A DNA stretch of 64,000 bases from Treponema sp. GTDB taxonomy: Bacteria; Spirochaetota; Spirochaetia; Treponematales; Breznakiellaceae. The stretch covers positions 39,174 to 103,173 of the forward strand of contig WQXI01000005.1 of assembly GCA_009784935.1 (NCBI GenBank). The letters are read 5' to 3'. The notes below the pieces were generated by a model, which saw nothing but the letters and a program-made list of their open reading frames with translations, was not told the DNA's origin and did not search any database. Shown in pieces: positions 44,147-54,070 of the stretch. How positions within the stretch are numbered: position 1 is the first letter of the stretch; each line of letters begins with the position of its first letter. Position numbers and translations under genes: made by a program.

Positions 44147-45121
44147 TTAAATTTCAATTTTTAGAAAATTTGCCATGGAGGATACCATTTTATCTCTGTC
44201 CGCGCCAAAAACAGGCGCCGTATCTTTTTCTTCAATTTCATAAACGCTGTAATTCCATTTATCCAAAATATCACATGCAGAATTAATAACGGGCGCGCCT
44301 TCTATCGCAAGTTTAATAGTGCCTTCTCTTCCGGAACCACCTTCCTGCACTCCAGAAGATGCAACCCAGAGATCCTTCCCCTGTTCCAAAGCAAAAGCGG
44401 CAGTAATTAAAGCGCCGGATTTTTTTGGAGCTTCTATAATTAAAACGCTTCTTGATAAAGCGGCAATAATTCTATTTCTTGCGGGAAAAAACCATTTACA
44501 TGGGCGGACTCCCGGATGATATTCAGAAATCAACGCGCCGCCGGAATCCAATATTCTTTTTGCCAAAGGTCTGTTAACAGAAGGATAAACTTCGTCAATT
44601 CCCGAACCCAAAACTGCATACCCGGGAGCGCCTCCTATTAAATTGCCTCTATGAGACATTGCATCTATTCCTTTAGCTAAACCGGAAATCACAGATACTC
44701 CTTTTCTGCCGATGTTTCCTGCGATTTTATATGCTTGTTCCGCAGCATTAACGCTTGGTCTTCTCGTTCCTACCATGCCTAAAAGCGGTTTTTCTGGATT
44801 TGGAAGAGTTCCTATATAAAAAATTACCGGCGGAGGATCATAAGATTCTCTTAAAAGCGGAGGATAATCTATATCCATCCATGAAACCCAATTAAATCTC
44901 CTCATCCTGCATGTTGTATCGATAAGACCGGCTTTATCCCTAATTTCGGTTATATCCCAAAATGTTTTTAATTCACGGTTAATAATTTCTTCTATATCTC
45001 TTTTTGACTGAACAAACAATTGTTCTTCATCATCAAATGACATTAAAAGTTTAATTTTTTCCGTTAATTTTAATTCCGGCAAGAGAGAAATAATTAAATC
45101 TAAAATTCCTCTGTTATTCAT
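44147..45121 (-). CDS. dprA: DNA processing protein DprA/Smf
   Basis: DprA loads RecA onto incoming single-stranded DNA in transformable bacteria, though it is widespread in non-competent species. The Rossmann core is clear: VGTRRPSVNAAEQAYKIA, GVSVISGLAKGIDAMSHRG, AVLGSGIDEVYPSVN, FPARNRIIAALSRSVLIIEA and SGALITAAFALEQGKDLW. Length is 324 aa. It is adjacent to topA, an order frequent across bacteria, and overlaps the TPR gene by 8 bp. Confidence 0.94.
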   Translation of the reverse strand: MNNRGILDLIISLLPELKLTEKIKLLMSFDDEEQLFVQSKRDIEEIINRELKTFWDITEIRDKAGLIDTTCRMRRFNWVSWMDIDYPPLLRESYDPPPVIFYIGTLPNPEKPLLGMVGTRRPSVNAAEQAYKIAGNIGRKGVSVISGLAKGIDAMSHRGNLIGGAPGYAVLGSGIDEVYPSVNRPLAKRILDSGGALISEYHPGVRPCKWFFPARNRIIAALSRSVLIIEAPKKSGALITAAFALEQGKDLWVASSGVQEGGSGREGTIKLAIEGAPVINSACDILDKWNYSVYEIEEKDTAPVFGADRDKMVSSMANFLKIEI

Positions 45122-45854
45122 ACGTCCCTCCGCTCAGAATAATGTCTTTGTTTATCCATGCTTGCTGTTTTATTTCATTATCTTTTGTACGGTCAATGAT
45201 TCTGTCTAATACTTCTAAAGCTCTCGTATTACTGCGCGTCATATAATATGCGCTTGCCAAAACAAACATTGCGTTAATATCGCTTGGTAATATCTGCAGA
45301 TACCGTTCCAGCTGAACAATCGCGTCTTGCGGGCGGTTAAGTTCATAAACATACATTATTGCAAGCGCGTACATGGGCCTTGTATATGTTATATCCAGCT
45401 GTAAAGCGCGTAAGTGAGCGTTTTCTGCAACCTTAAAAAAGTGCTCGCGTTCATTAGGAGAAGTCACTCTTGATTTAGCGACATTAGCCGCAGAAACTCC
45501 TGTTAAATAATAAAGAACGGGGTCATCCGTATTATAATAGATTGCTCTCTCAAGCGCGCTTAATGTTTCGTTATGCTGATTGGTATCCGAAAGTCTTGTC
45601 GCAAGGATTTTCCAGTATACGCCTGTCTGAGCTCCTTCTCTAACATTGCGTTCTACTTGATCTTCGTATAATGCGATTGCTCTTCTTAAGTCCTGTTCAT
45701 CAATCGGGGGTCCGCCTGTAGGACTTAATTCCGCTATCCGTCTCGCAAGTTCTCTGTTTTGCCTTGCGCTTCCTCTCTGATACATAAAATAAATAAGAGA
45801 ACCGACAGCGGCAATAATGAGAATAGCGACAAAAAAATCAAATATCTTTTTCAT
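45114..45854 (-). CDS. Membrane-anchored TPR protein (246 aa)
   Basis: One N-terminal membrane helix (FFVAILIIAAVGSLIYFM) anchors a mostly periplasmic or cytoplasmic TPR array at about 85-235. Examples are HNETLSALERAIYYNTDDPV, AENAHLRALQLD and QDAIVQLERYLQILPSD. It is probably a scaffold. It sits between a Xer recombinase gene and dprA with tight spacing (1 bp and an 8-bp overlap). Its role in division or DNA processing is unknown. Confidence 0.8.
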   Translation of the reverse strand: MKKIFDFFVAILIIAAVGSLIYFMYQRGSARQNRELARRIAELSPTGGPPIDEQDLRRAIALYEDQVERNVREGAQTGVYWKILATRLSDTNQHNETLSALERAIYYNTDDPVLYYLTGVSAANVAKSRVTSPNEREHFFKVAENAHLRALQLDITYTRPMYALAIMYVYELNRPQDAIVQLERYLQILPSDINAMFVLASAYYMTRSNTRALEVLDRIIDRTKDNEIKQQAWINKDIILSGGTYE

Positions 45855-45855
45855 T

Positions 45856-46767
45856 TTAATCCCTTGCTCTTATTAAGTTTAATTTAGGAAGATACCTTCG
45901 ATGGTTTTCTCTAAGAACAGCTGTATCTACATGCGTGTAAATCTGAGTTGTAGAAAGATCTGCATGCCCTAATAATTCCTGAACCGTTCTTAAATCAGCG
46001 CCTCCTGCAAGCAATGATGTAGCAAAACTGTGCCGCAATGTATGAATGTGCGATGATGTTCCGGCAAGGAGCGCATACCTTGCGTAATTTTTCCAGATAC
46101 CTTTTCTAGAAAGCCGCTTGCCGCTTCTGTTAATAAACAAAGCATTGCTTTTATTTATGCTACCTGCAAGTTTTGGCCTGTCATAACTTAAATATTGCTT
46201 TAACAAGCCGGCGGCTTCTCGCCCAAATAAAACAAGACGCTCTTTGTTTCCCTTTCCTCTGACTTTTGCGACTCCTCCTTCGATATCAATGTCCTTTAGA
46301 TTTAATAACGAAGCCTCAGAAACCCTTAACCCGGCGGAATAAATAAGTTCAAAAAGACATCTGTCGCGCAATCCTTTTGGAGTTGAAGTTTTTATCTTAT
46401 CGAGCAGTTCTTCTACCGTATCCCTGTCCATAACTTCCGGGAGGCGGGATTTTCGCTTTGGGCTTTCCAAAAGAGCTGCCGGATTCTCGCTGACTAACCT
46501 TTCGTCTACAGCAAAATTAAAAAATGAACGCAAAGCGGAGATTGCTTTTGAGGCAGTGCGGGAATCAATCCCGTTAACATCCCGCCTCATCGCAAGATAA
46601 GAGGTAAGAAACGCAGCATCTGCTTTTTCCAGAGTAATTTTTTGTGATTCGGAATATTCCAAAAATTGTTTTATTTCCAGACTGTAGCAGTCTTTTGTCA
46701 AAAGAGAGCGCCGCTCAATCGCGATGAGCCGGGAACAATACCTTTTTAGAATCTCTGCGTTATTCAA
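45856..46767 (-). CDS. xerD: Tyrosine recombinase XerD-like
   Basis: This is the second integrase-family recombinase of the block (303 aa). Catalytic residues are Arg in SAGLRVSEASLLNL, Lys in GKGNKERLVLF, HTLRHSFATSL, and LGHADLSTTQIYTHV with the Tyr. The close VDTAVLRENHRRYLPK tail is typical of XerD/XerC. It follows ftsZ by 4 bp. XerC versus XerD cannot be fixed by eye, and I use XerD because the other copy sits next to hslV. Both would act on dif near the septum. Confidence 0.82.
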   Translation of the reverse strand: MNNAEILKRYCSRLIAIERRSLLTKDCYSLEIKQFLEYSESQKITLEKADAAFLTSYLAMRRDVNGIDSRTASKAISALRSFFNFAVDERLVSENPAALLESPKRKSRLPEVMDRDTVEELLDKIKTSTPKGLRDRCLFELIYSAGLRVSEASLLNLKDIDIEGGVAKVRGKGNKERLVLFGREAAGLLKQYLSYDRPKLAGSINKSNALFINRSGKRLSRKGIWKNYARYALLAGTSSHIHTLRHSFATSLLAGGADLRTVQELLGHADLSTTQIYTHVDTAVLRENHRRYLPKLNLIRARD

Positions 46768-46771
46768 TTTA

Positions 46772-48028
46772 TTACTCCGCTGTTTCTATAAAATTATGCT
46801 TTCTTATTACAGACGGCACATCCAAATCATCTTGATACTCTCTGGGCGGCAGATATGAAAAATAATCGGGTCTCTTTGTTCTCTCGACCATTCTTACATA
46901 CTCATTGTAATCAATAAAATCAGAATCAGGAATTTTTGCAGATACAGACTGCTTTAACCCTGAGTACTTATTGCTCTGAAACCCGGTAGCGATAACAGTA
47001 ATCTGGATACTGTTACCCAGTTCCGGCGTAATGCGAAGACCATGAATTACGTTAACTTCTGGATCGCATTTTTCTTTTATTGACTTAATTATGTTTTGAA
47101 TCTCTACAAGCGTAATATCATCAGGTCCTGCGATATTAATTAATACGCCCGTTGCGCCTTCTATACTTGTATCTTCCAGGAGAGGATTATCTATTGCGCT
47201 GGTTACAGCATCTTGCGCGCGGTTTTCTCCGGTACCAAAACCGATACCCATTAACGCATCGCCTTTGCCTTTCATGATTGTCTCAACATCGGCAAAATCT
47301 GTATTCTGAAACCCTGTTTCTGTTATTAATTCAGAGATTCCCTGCACTCCGCGGCAAAGCACTTCGTCTGCCATCAGGTATGCTTTATTCCATTGGGTTG
47401 TATTGTCTACAATTTTAAAGAGATGTTGATTTGGAATTACAATCAGCGTGTCTACTTCTTCCCTTAGTTTTGCGATACCTTCTTCTGCAAGCCTCATTTT
47501 ATAACGGCCTTCGAATTCAAAAGGAGTTGTTACAACTGCGACTGTTAAAGCGCCCATTTGTTTTGCAATCTTGGCAATGATAGGAGCCGAACCTGTTCCT
47601 GTTCCGCCGCCCATTCCCGCAGTAATAAAAACCATGTCCGCGCCTTTAAGCGCTTCTGCAATAGCAATCTGGTCTTCTATTGCCGCTCTTTCGCCCCTGT
47701 CAGGAACTCCGCCTGCTCCGCGTCCGCCTGTAACTTCGATACCCATCTGAACCTTAACATCAGCTCTGCTTTTGTTGTAAAGATCCTGCTGGTCTGTATT
47801 GGCGGCGATAAATTCTACACCGGCAAGCTTTGCGTCGATCATGCGGTTTAACGCATTTCCGCCGCCGCCGCCTGCAGAAATTACCTTGATTACTGCCGGT
47901 GAGTCCTTACGCGAACTCCTTATCTCCCTTTTTTCTTCCGGCGTAATTTCTCTCGGTTTAAATTGAAGCACCTGCGGTTTAACGCTTGCTACTTCCCTTT
48001 CTAGCTCACATACAGCTAAAACATTCAT
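46772..48028 (-). CDS. ftsZ: Cell division protein FtsZ with N-terminal extension
   Basis: FtsZ is the tubulin-like GTPase of the division ring. GTP motifs: [27 protein letters not shown], the tubulin signature [12 protein letters not shown] at about 138-149, and the T7 loop [14 protein letters not shown] with Asn and Asp positions intact. A conserved C-terminal peptide ([11 protein letters not shown]) is present for FtsA binding. The core starts about 34 residues later than in E. coli, giving a charged N-terminal extension. A run of G residues (GGGGGGGATC-like) forms its ribosome site. It is 22 bp after ftsA. Confidence 0.96.
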   Translation of the reverse strand: MNVLAVCELEREVASVKPQVLQFKPREITPEEKREIRSSRKDSPAVIKVISAGGGGGNALNRMIDAKLAGVEFIAANTDQQDLYNKSRADVKVQMGIEVTGGRGAGGVPDRGERAAIEDQIAIAEALKGADMVFITAGMGGGTGTGSAPIIAKIAKQMGALTVAVVTTPFEFEGRYKMRLAEEGIAKLREEVDTLIVIPNQHLFKIVDNTTQWNKAYLMADEVLCRGVQGISELITETGFQNTDFADVETIMKGKGDALMGIGFGTGENRAQDAVTSAIDNPLLEDTSIEGATGVLINIAGPDDITLVEIQNIIKSIKEKCDPEVNVIHGLRITPELGNSIQITVIATGFQSNKYSGLKQSVSAKIPDSDFIDYNEYVRMVERTKRPDYFSYLPPREYQDDLDVPSVIRKHNFIETAE

Positions 48029-48050
48029 TTCTGATCCCCCCCGTTTTATT

Positions 48051-49319
48051 TTAAAAAAACTCTTCCCTTAACCATGATTTTAATTTATCTATAAGAGCAC
48101 CGCTCTTTTTTTCTCCATTTCTAGAATCAGTACCGCGTTCTAAAGATTCCAATCCTGTTCTCCTGTCTCCTTCCAGAGCAAGTCCGATAACTGTAGCAAA
48201 TGCAGGATTTCTGTATTCTTCTACCAATCCGCCGAATCCTTCGGTTGGTATCGGGCTTCCCAATCTTGCCGGTAATTTAAGTATGCTATTTGCAAGTTCT
48301 GTAACTCCCGCAAGCTGAGCAGCTCCGCCGGTTAGTACAACACCGCCGCCAAGAGGACGCGGAAGGTTTAAAGTATCAAGGTGCTGTTTAATAAGCTTAA
48401 AAATTTCTTCCATTCTTGGTTTTATAATTGTAAGTATCTGTGAACTTGGAATAGACATCGGAGGTCTTCCGCCGACGCCGGGAACAATTACAGTGTCATC
48501 ATAATCAAGCAGAGAATCCCAGCAGCAGCCTGCGTCTATTTTAATTTTTTCCGCGTTTTCCAGAGAAATGTTTTTGATAATAGAAATATCGCTTGTTACC
48601 TGTGTTCCGCCTGCCGGTACAGTAAAGGTTGAATACGGAGTACCTTCCGAATAAACAAGAGTGTCGGTAGTGCCGCCGCCAAGATCAATAAGCATTACGC
48701 CAAGATCAATTTCTTCGCTTGTCAAAACTGCGCGCCCTGATGCCAGTGTCTGGAGAATAATTTCATTTACCTTAAAGCCCGCGCGGTTTACGCATTTAAT
48801 TAAATTCTGCGCGCCGGTTACGGTACATGTAATAATATGAACTTCCGATTCCAGACGAACGCCGATCATATCCATTGGATCGCGGATCCCTTTTTGATCG
48901 TCAACTTTATAGTTTTGAGGAATTACTTCTAAAATTTTTCTGTCTGTAGGAATCACTACTGCCTTTGCGGCTTCTATAACTCTGTCTATATCTTCTTGCC
49001 CTATTTCCCTTTCTCTGGAATCCCGTTTCTTTCCTGTGATTCCGACTACACCCTTTGAGTTGATCCCGTTTATGTGGTTTCCGCCAATGCCGATCCAGCA
49101 GTCTGTAAATTCAAGACCGCTCATCATTTCTGCATCTTCTATTGCGGCAGAAACCGCGCGAAGCGTCGCTTCTATATTTACTACTACGCCTTTTCTTAAA
49201 CCTGTAGACTGACGTATTCCTGTTCCAATAATTTTGAGACATCCGTCTGTGTCACGTTCGCAAATAATGGCGCGTACAAATGTAGAACCAATATCAAGAG
49301 CCGCGATTGTATCTCTCAT
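48051..49319 (-). CDS. ftsA: Cell division protein FtsA
   Basis: FtsA is the actin-like protein that tethers FtsZ to the membrane. The nucleotide-binding motifs are IAALDIGSTFVRAIICE, GVMLIDLGGGTTDTLVYSEG and GGVVLTGGAAQLAGVTELAN, with the 1C domain at about 85-165. The C-terminus GALIDKLKSWLREEFF forms an amphipathic membrane-targeting helix. It overlaps the upstream ftsQ gene by 4 bp. Confidence 0.96.
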   Translation of the reverse strand: MRDTIAALDIGSTFVRAIICERDTDGCLKIIGTGIRQSTGLRKGVVVNIEATLRAVSAAIEDAEMMSGLEFTDCWIGIGGNHINGINSKGVVGITGKKRDSREREIGQEDIDRVIEAAKAVVIPTDRKILEVIPQNYKVDDQKGIRDPMDMIGVRLESEVHIITCTVTGAQNLIKCVNRAGFKVNEIILQTLASGRAVLTSEEIDLGVMLIDLGGGTTDTLVYSEGTPYSTFTVPAGGTQVTSDISIIKNISLENAEKIKIDAGCCWDSLLDYDDTVIVPGVGGRPPMSIPSSQILTIIKPRMEEIFKLIKQHLDTLNLPRPLGGGVVLTGGAAQLAGVTELANSILKLPARLGSPIPTEGFGGLVEEYRNPAFATVIGLALEGDRRTGLESLERGTDSRNGEKKSGALIDKLKSWLREEFF

Positions 49320-50131
49320 AAGGATTGCTCCTTTATTTTATACGATCCCATACCGGATCTAAAATCAATTTCATACGGTTTATTATTGCTTCCTTCGAAT
49401 ACATTTAACATTAATAAAATATACCTGAGCGTATTCTCTGTAATATTATCTTCGACCCTTACTCTAATCGAACTGTGAACAGGAAAAATAACAAGATCAA
49501 ATCCGTCCCATGCCTTGCGTTCGATTCTGATCTCAGAAACTGCGGACAAAAGGTCCGGCGAAGATACAGCCATGCCGCTTAAATTATCAACAAGCGAAAC
49601 TAGCGAGTTTGGCAGGCGCATATTGAGCTGCGGATTTTCGATCCCGGAAAGCACAGGAAGATTCATACCTTCATATGAATACGCACAGCCGATTTTATAA
49701 AACACTCCGTTTCTGTCTATGTACAACGGAGCTTGCCCTGAATCTATATTAGTTATTGTAACAGCCGCCGGCTGGCGCGGATTTAAATACATTGTAAGCC
49801 TGTCAGGAAAACGCCTAACAACAACTGCAGATTCTACAAGGATGTGCGAAGAAAGCTTGTTTTGAATTTCTTTTGTATTTACAGAAAAATACGATGAGTT
49901 CTCATTAATACCGGCGAGATGAAGAACTTCTGCGCGGTTTAGTTCTAAAAATCCGTTAACTTCTATTGTAGAGAAAGGAATAAACGGGCTTACGCCGAAA
50001 AGCCAGATCATCTGGGCGAAAAAAATTACCACTGCGATAATCAAAAGCCTCTTAAGGCCTTTTTCTATTTTTCCCGCTGATTTCTTTTTTATGTTTAGGT
50101 TTTCTGGATCATCATAATAATCAATACTCAT
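49316..50131 (-). CDS. ftsQ: Cell division protein FtsQ/DivIB
   Basis: The bitopic protein (271 aa) has one membrane helix (LLIIAVVIFFAQMIWLFGV). It is followed by the POTRA domain (FIPFSTIEVNGFLELNRAEV and LVESAVVVRRFPDRLTMYL). FtsQ links early and late division proteins. It sits between ftsW and ftsA, as in many dcw clusters, overlapping ftsW by 11 bp and ftsA by 4 bp. Confidence 0.88.
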   Translation of the reverse strand: MSIDYYDDPENLNIKKKSAGKIEKGLKRLLIIAVVIFFAQMIWLFGVSPFIPFSTIEVNGFLELNRAEVLHLAGINENSSYFSVNTKEIQNKLSSHILVESAVVVRRFPDRLTMYLNPRQPAAVTITNIDSGQAPLYIDRNGVFYKIGCAYSYEGMNLPVLSGIENPQLNMRLPNSLVSLVDNLSGMAVSSPDLLSAVSEIRIERKAWDGFDLVIFPVHSSIRVRVEDNITENTLRYILLMLNVFEGSNNKPYEIDFRSGMGSYKIKEQSL

Positions 50132-51299
50132 CCGATTCCTCCTCGTAACTATAATTCTCGCTTACCAATGTTCCGCCTGTATTAGTGCCGTTCTTTCTCG
50201 CGACATTTGCTATAAGCCCTGCGCATACAAGAGTCGTCAAAAGCGAAGAGCCGCCGGCAGAAAAGAAAGGAAGCGGTATACCGGTAGCCGGAAGCGCGCC
50301 GGATACTACAGCGGTATTTAAAAGCGCCTGAGACGCAATCATTGTGGTAAGTCCTGCCGCCAAAAGTTTTCCGAATACTGTTTTGCTCTTTAGAGCAGCT
50401 TTATATCCAAGAACGGCAAAAATAATAAACAATGCAAAAAATAAAAGTATGCCGATAAAACCAGTTTCTTCTACGTATGCGCTAAAAATAAAATCTGAGT
50501 GTATTTCCGGAATACTAGCCATCTTGCGCGTTCCCTCTCCGATTCCTTTCCCAAAAAAACCAGACGAAACAATAGCGTCACGGCTTGCATTAACCTGAAA
50601 CCCTGCTCCCATTGGATCCCATTCCGGCCTTAAAAAACTTACAAGACGCCTAACCCTGTGTTCTTTGGTAAATATTAAAAGCGCAGAAATTGGAATAATC
50701 ATCGCAGTTGCGGCAAAGAAATATCTAAACTTCATGCCGGCAAGAAAAAAGATTATCATTGCGTTAAAAACAATAAAGACAGCTGTAGAAAAATTGTTCT
50801 GCATGTATATAAGCCCAAAGAACATTCCTGTTACCAATACAGGCGGAAGAACGCCGGAATAAAAGTTATCGATATTTGCGGCTTTTTTATCTAACAGATG
50901 TGCAAGATAAAGCGGCAGTACAAACTTTACCATTTCTGACGGCTGATACGACAAAGAGCCGATTTCGATCCAGCGCGAAGCCCCGTAACGTTCAATGCCG
51001 ATACCCGGCACCAAAGTTAAAACGCACAAGAACGCCGCAACGCAGACAAACGGTAAAATCAATTTTCTTAATGATTCCAGATTAATATGAGAAAAAATAA
51101 AGAATGCCGCAATACCGATTACCGCAAAAATAAGCTGGCGGACAAAAAAGTAATTGCCGTTATGGAAAAACCGCGCCGCAAAAGAATATGATGCCGAATA
51201 CAGAGTTACAAGTCCTGTTCCCAAGAGCAGTATAATGCAAAAGTAAAACAGGTGAAGCATTTTATTGTCTTGAACTCTTTCTACATCAAATTGATACAT
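50121..51299 (-). CDS. ftsW: Lipid II polymerase FtsW
   Basis: This SEDS-family glycosyltransferase makes septal peptidoglycan strands. It has about ten membrane segments in 392 aa. The signature loop AGLTTMIASQALLNTAVV, the TGIPLPFFSAGGSSLL motif, and the periplasmic YGASRWIEIGSLSYQPSEMV region are present. The usual partner FtsI is not in this cluster. A charged cytoplasmic tail ends in EEESDEY. Confidence 0.94.
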   Translation of the reverse strand: MYQFDVERVQDNKMLHLFYFCIILLLGTGLVTLYSASYSFAARFFHNGNYFFVRQLIFAVIGIAAFFIFSHINLESLRKLILPFVCVAAFLCVLTLVPGIGIERYGASRWIEIGSLSYQPSEMVKFVLPLYLAHLLDKKAANIDNFYSGVLPPVLVTGMFFGLIYMQNNFSTAVFIVFNAMIIFFLAGMKFRYFFAATAMIIPISALLIFTKEHRVRRLVSFLRPEWDPMGAGFQVNASRDAIVSSGFFGKGIGEGTRKMASIPEIHSDFIFSAYVEETGFIGILLFFALFIIFAVLGYKAALKSKTVFGKLLAAGLTTMIASQALLNTAVVSGALPATGIPLPFFSAGGSSLLTTLVCAGLIANVARKNGTNTGGTLVSENYSYEEESDEY

Positions 51300-51308
51300 T
51301 AGCTTTCC

Positions 51309-52388
51309 CTATTGAATCTTTAAAGTTGAAAGGGCAATAATCGCAAAGAGCCCGCCTAAAATCCAGAATCGGATAACAGTTTTTGTTTCCGACCATCCCA
51401 TAAGTTCATAATGATGATGAAGCGGAGCCATTTTAAAGACCCGCTTTTTCCTTAGCTTGTAAGAAGCAACCTGAATAATTACAGAAGCAATTTCTAATAC
51501 AAAGACTCCGCCGATAACCAAAATTAAAATTTCTTTTTTTGTTATAAGAGAAATAACAGCGATTACTCCTCCCAGCGAAAGAGAGCCGACATCACCCATA
51601 AAAACTTCTGCAGGATGCGCATTAAACCAAAGGAAACCTACGCAGGCTCCTGCAGCGGCAAGACAGAATACAGTAAGTTCAGCGGCTTCCGGGATATGAG
51701 GTATGCCGAGATAAGTAGAAAAATCAAAACGGCCGGAAATATATGTAAGAGCCGCAAGGGTAAGAAAAACAATTATTAATAATCCTGCCAAAAGTCCGTC
51801 AAGACCGTCAGAAAAATTAACAGCGTTTGACTCGCCTACAACAAGAAGAACAGCAAAAGGAATCCACCACCATCCCATGTCCAAAACAGGTTCTTTAAAG
51901 AACGGAATATAAAGAGCGGTGATTTCTTCTCCGCCGGAAAAATAAATAACAAGAACAATTGTGATTGCGACAGCAAACTGCCCGATTAATTTTGCCCATG
52001 CAGGGAGACCTTCGGAATTATGTTTTTTAACTTTTAAATAATCGTCAATAAAACCAATCGCGCCAAAAAGAACAAACGCGCTTAATGTTATCCAGACTGC
52101 CGGGTTTTTTAAATTGCCCCAAAATAACATCGCTATCACAACAGACATAATAATAAGGATTCCGCCCATTGTCGGAGTTCCTGATTTCATTAAATGAGTC
52201 GCAGGACCGTCCTGACGAATCGACTGGCCTATTTTGAGCCTTTTTAAATATTCGATTATTTTTGAACCAAAGATAAAACAAATTAATAATGTAGTAAGAG
52301 CTGCAAACGCGCTGCGGAATGTTAAATAACCGAATACGCGAAATGGAGTAAAAATACTGTACAATTGCTCAATTAATTCAAAAAACAT
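51309..52388 (-). CDS. mraY: Phospho-N-acetylmuramoyl-pentapeptide transferase MraY
   Basis: MraY makes lipid I from UDP-MurNAc-pentapeptide and undecaprenyl phosphate. Ten membrane segments are expected in 359 aa. Motifs are HLMKSGTPTMGG, GFIDDYLKV, NFSDGLDGL with the catalytic Asp residues, FNAHPAEVFMGDVGSL and APLHHHYELMGWSE. It is 9 bp before ftsW and overlaps murF by 11 bp. Confidence 0.96.
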   Translation of the reverse strand: MFFELIEQLYSIFTPFRVFGYLTFRSAFAALTTLLICFIFGSKIIEYLKRLKIGQSIRQDGPATHLMKSGTPTMGGILIIMSVVIAMLFWGNLKNPAVWITLSAFVLFGAIGFIDDYLKVKKHNSEGLPAWAKLIGQFAVAITIVLVIYFSGGEEITALYIPFFKEPVLDMGWWWIPFAVLLVVGESNAVNFSDGLDGLLAGLLIIVFLTLAALTYISGRFDFSTYLGIPHIPEAAELTVFCLAAAGACVGFLWFNAHPAEVFMGDVGSLSLGGVIAVISLITKKEILILVIGGVFVLEIASVIIQVASYKLRKKRVFKMAPLHHHYELMGWSETKTVIRFWILGGLFAIIALSTLKIQ

Positions 52389-53772
52389 TACTGCCCTCCG
52401 TTAGAATACCGCTTAACCTTTCTAAAGCGCAGCCGCGCGAACCTTTTAAAAGCACAAGATCACCGTTTTGAACATAACCGTCTAAAGCTGACGACAGTTT
52501 TTCGATTTCGTTGGTATGAAAAAACACTCTGGCATTTTCTGCGATAACTTCTGCGGCTGCTTTTATTTCTGTGCCGAATAAAAAAACTTTTTCTGCCATA
52601 GAAGCGGCTAAAATCCTGCCGAGCTTTTTATGTTCGCTTTGAGAACTATCGCCAAGTTCCAGCATGTCTGCGATTACATAAACTTTTCTGCACGGCCAGT
52701 CAACAGAATCCATAAACTCAATCGCTCTTGCCGTTGACTCAGGGTTCGCGTTATAACAATCCCTTACAACTGTTGTACGTCCCTTAAGAATCTCAAGCCT
52801 GCCAAAAAGCGGCTTAACGGATTCCAGTCCTTTTTTAATAGCCGCGCTGCTTACAGGTATTTCTTTTGCAATCGCGATCGCCGCCGCCGCATCTTCCAGA
52901 CAATGTTTCCCGGGGAGAGCAAAATGTATTTTTTCTCCCGCCCACGAAATTTCTGTTCCGTCAAGTCCAAGGCTTCTTGAGCCTTCAAATTCTTTAAAGG
53001 ATTCTATGTTGTATAATTTAACTATTCCGTTTACATCCTGCGAAAGTTTTTCCGCATACTCGTCATTAGCGGGAACAAGGGCAATATCGTCTTCTTTTAG
53101 AAAATTAAAAATTGATTTTTTTTCGTTAACTATTTTATCTTTACTGCCGAAATATTCGATATGGGCAGAACCTATGTTTGTAATAAGAGCGATGTTTGGT
53201 TTAAGAACATTTGCGATTTCAGAAATCTCGCCCGGTCTGTTCATACCTAATTCAAAAACACCGGCTTCGTTATCGCTTCTGACTTCGAAGACAGAAAGAG
53301 GAAGCCCGGTTTCCGAATTAAGATTACCAAGATTCATAACAGTATTTTTTTCGCAGGAGATAATAGCCGCAGTAATTTCTTTTGTTGTAGTTTTTCCTGA
53401 CGAACCTGTAATTCCGATTTTTTTAATATTAGGAAACTTTTCTAAATATATTCTTGCAGAATCCTGCAGCGCTCTAAGCGTATTATCTACGACAATTAAA
53501 TCCCTGCCCATATCTTTTGCCGTATTTTCGATATCAAAACTTTCCAGACCTGACAAACTGACTACTGCCGCTTTCGCGCCCGCGCTGAATGCAGCTTTTA
53601 CAAAACTGTGCCCGTCTGCAGCTGTACCGGGGAGCGCAAAGAAAAGACCGCCTTCCTTTACATTGCGCGAATCAATGGCTACCGAAGAAAAACCTGTATC
53701 CGGTAAATTAGAAATATGACGCGCTCCAAGACTATCAGAAAGCTCGCCTATTCCAAGCAGGTCAGTATCCAT
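52378..53772 (-). CDS. murF: UDP-MurNAc-tripeptide--D-Ala-D-Ala ligase MurF
   Basis: MurF adds D-Ala-D-Ala to the peptidoglycan precursor. It has three domains in 464 aa. The N-terminal part contains VAIDSRNVKEGGLFFALPG. The ATP motif is IGITGSSGKTTTKEITA, and the central ligase residues include NLNSETGLPLSVF and GSAHIEYFGS. The C-terminal domain has RDCYNANPESTARAIEF, the MurF-type substrate motif. No murE, murC or murD is present in the window. Confidence 0.95.
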   Translation of the reverse strand: MDTDLLGIGELSDSLGARHISNLPDTGFSSVAIDSRNVKEGGLFFALPGTAADGHSFVKAAFSAGAKAAVVSLSGLESFDIENTAKDMGRDLIVVDNTLRALQDSARIYLEKFPNIKKIGITGSSGKTTTKEITAAIISCEKNTVMNLGNLNSETGLPLSVFEVRSDNEAGVFELGMNRPGEISEIANVLKPNIALITNIGSAHIEYFGSKDKIVNEKKSIFNFLKEDDIALVPANDEYAEKLSQDVNGIVKLYNIESFKEFEGSRSLGLDGTEISWAGEKIHFALPGKHCLEDAAAAIAIAKEIPVSSAAIKKGLESVKPLFGRLEILKGRTTVVRDCYNANPESTARAIEFMDSVDWPCRKVYVIADMLELGDSSQSEHKKLGRILAASMAEKVFLFGTEIKAAAEVIAENARVFFHTNEIEKLSSALDGYVQNGDLVLLKGSRGCALERLSGILTEGSNVF

Positions 53773-54070
53773 GCTCCATTCCCCCCATTATTCTTACCTG
53801 AAGATAATACTCAGGCTGTATCTTACGCAAATTAAGTTCTGTTACTGCAATTTCTTCGATTCTGTCCGGTGATGAATATTCCGAAATACCGGCAATGAGC
53901 CTCTTATTGCTTTCTACCCATTCTTTTTGAGTCTGTTCCAGACGAGCTAATTCTCTGGAAAGATTCTGATACCTGTTCGACTGCCAAACCAAAAGGCAGA
54001 GTAAAAGAGGTATTGTAAGAACAAGCAGGTAAAGCAAAAAGTATTTTTTAATCATTGTCGTCTCCGTCAA
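53762..54070 (-). CDS. ftsL: FtsL-like bitopic division protein
   Basis: The 102-residue protein has one membrane helix (YFLLYLLVLTIPLLLCLLVW) and then a coiled coil (NRYQNLSRELARLEQTQKEW). This is the architecture of FtsL, which forms a complex with FtsB and FtsQ. Sequence conservation in this family is low, so the label rests on size, topology and position between rsmH and murF. In other bacteria ftsI would follow here. Confidence 0.75.
   Translation of the reverse strand: MTETTMIKKYFLLYLLVLTIPLLLCLLVWQSNRYQNLSRELARLEQTQKEWVESNKRLIAGISEYSSPDRIEEIAVTELNLRKIQPEYYLQVRIMGGMEHGY

Noticed and set aside
53006..53719. 237-codon plus-strand ORF opposite murF
   Set aside because: It is a complementary-strand shadow of a well-conserved gene, with no ribosome site or recognisable motif.
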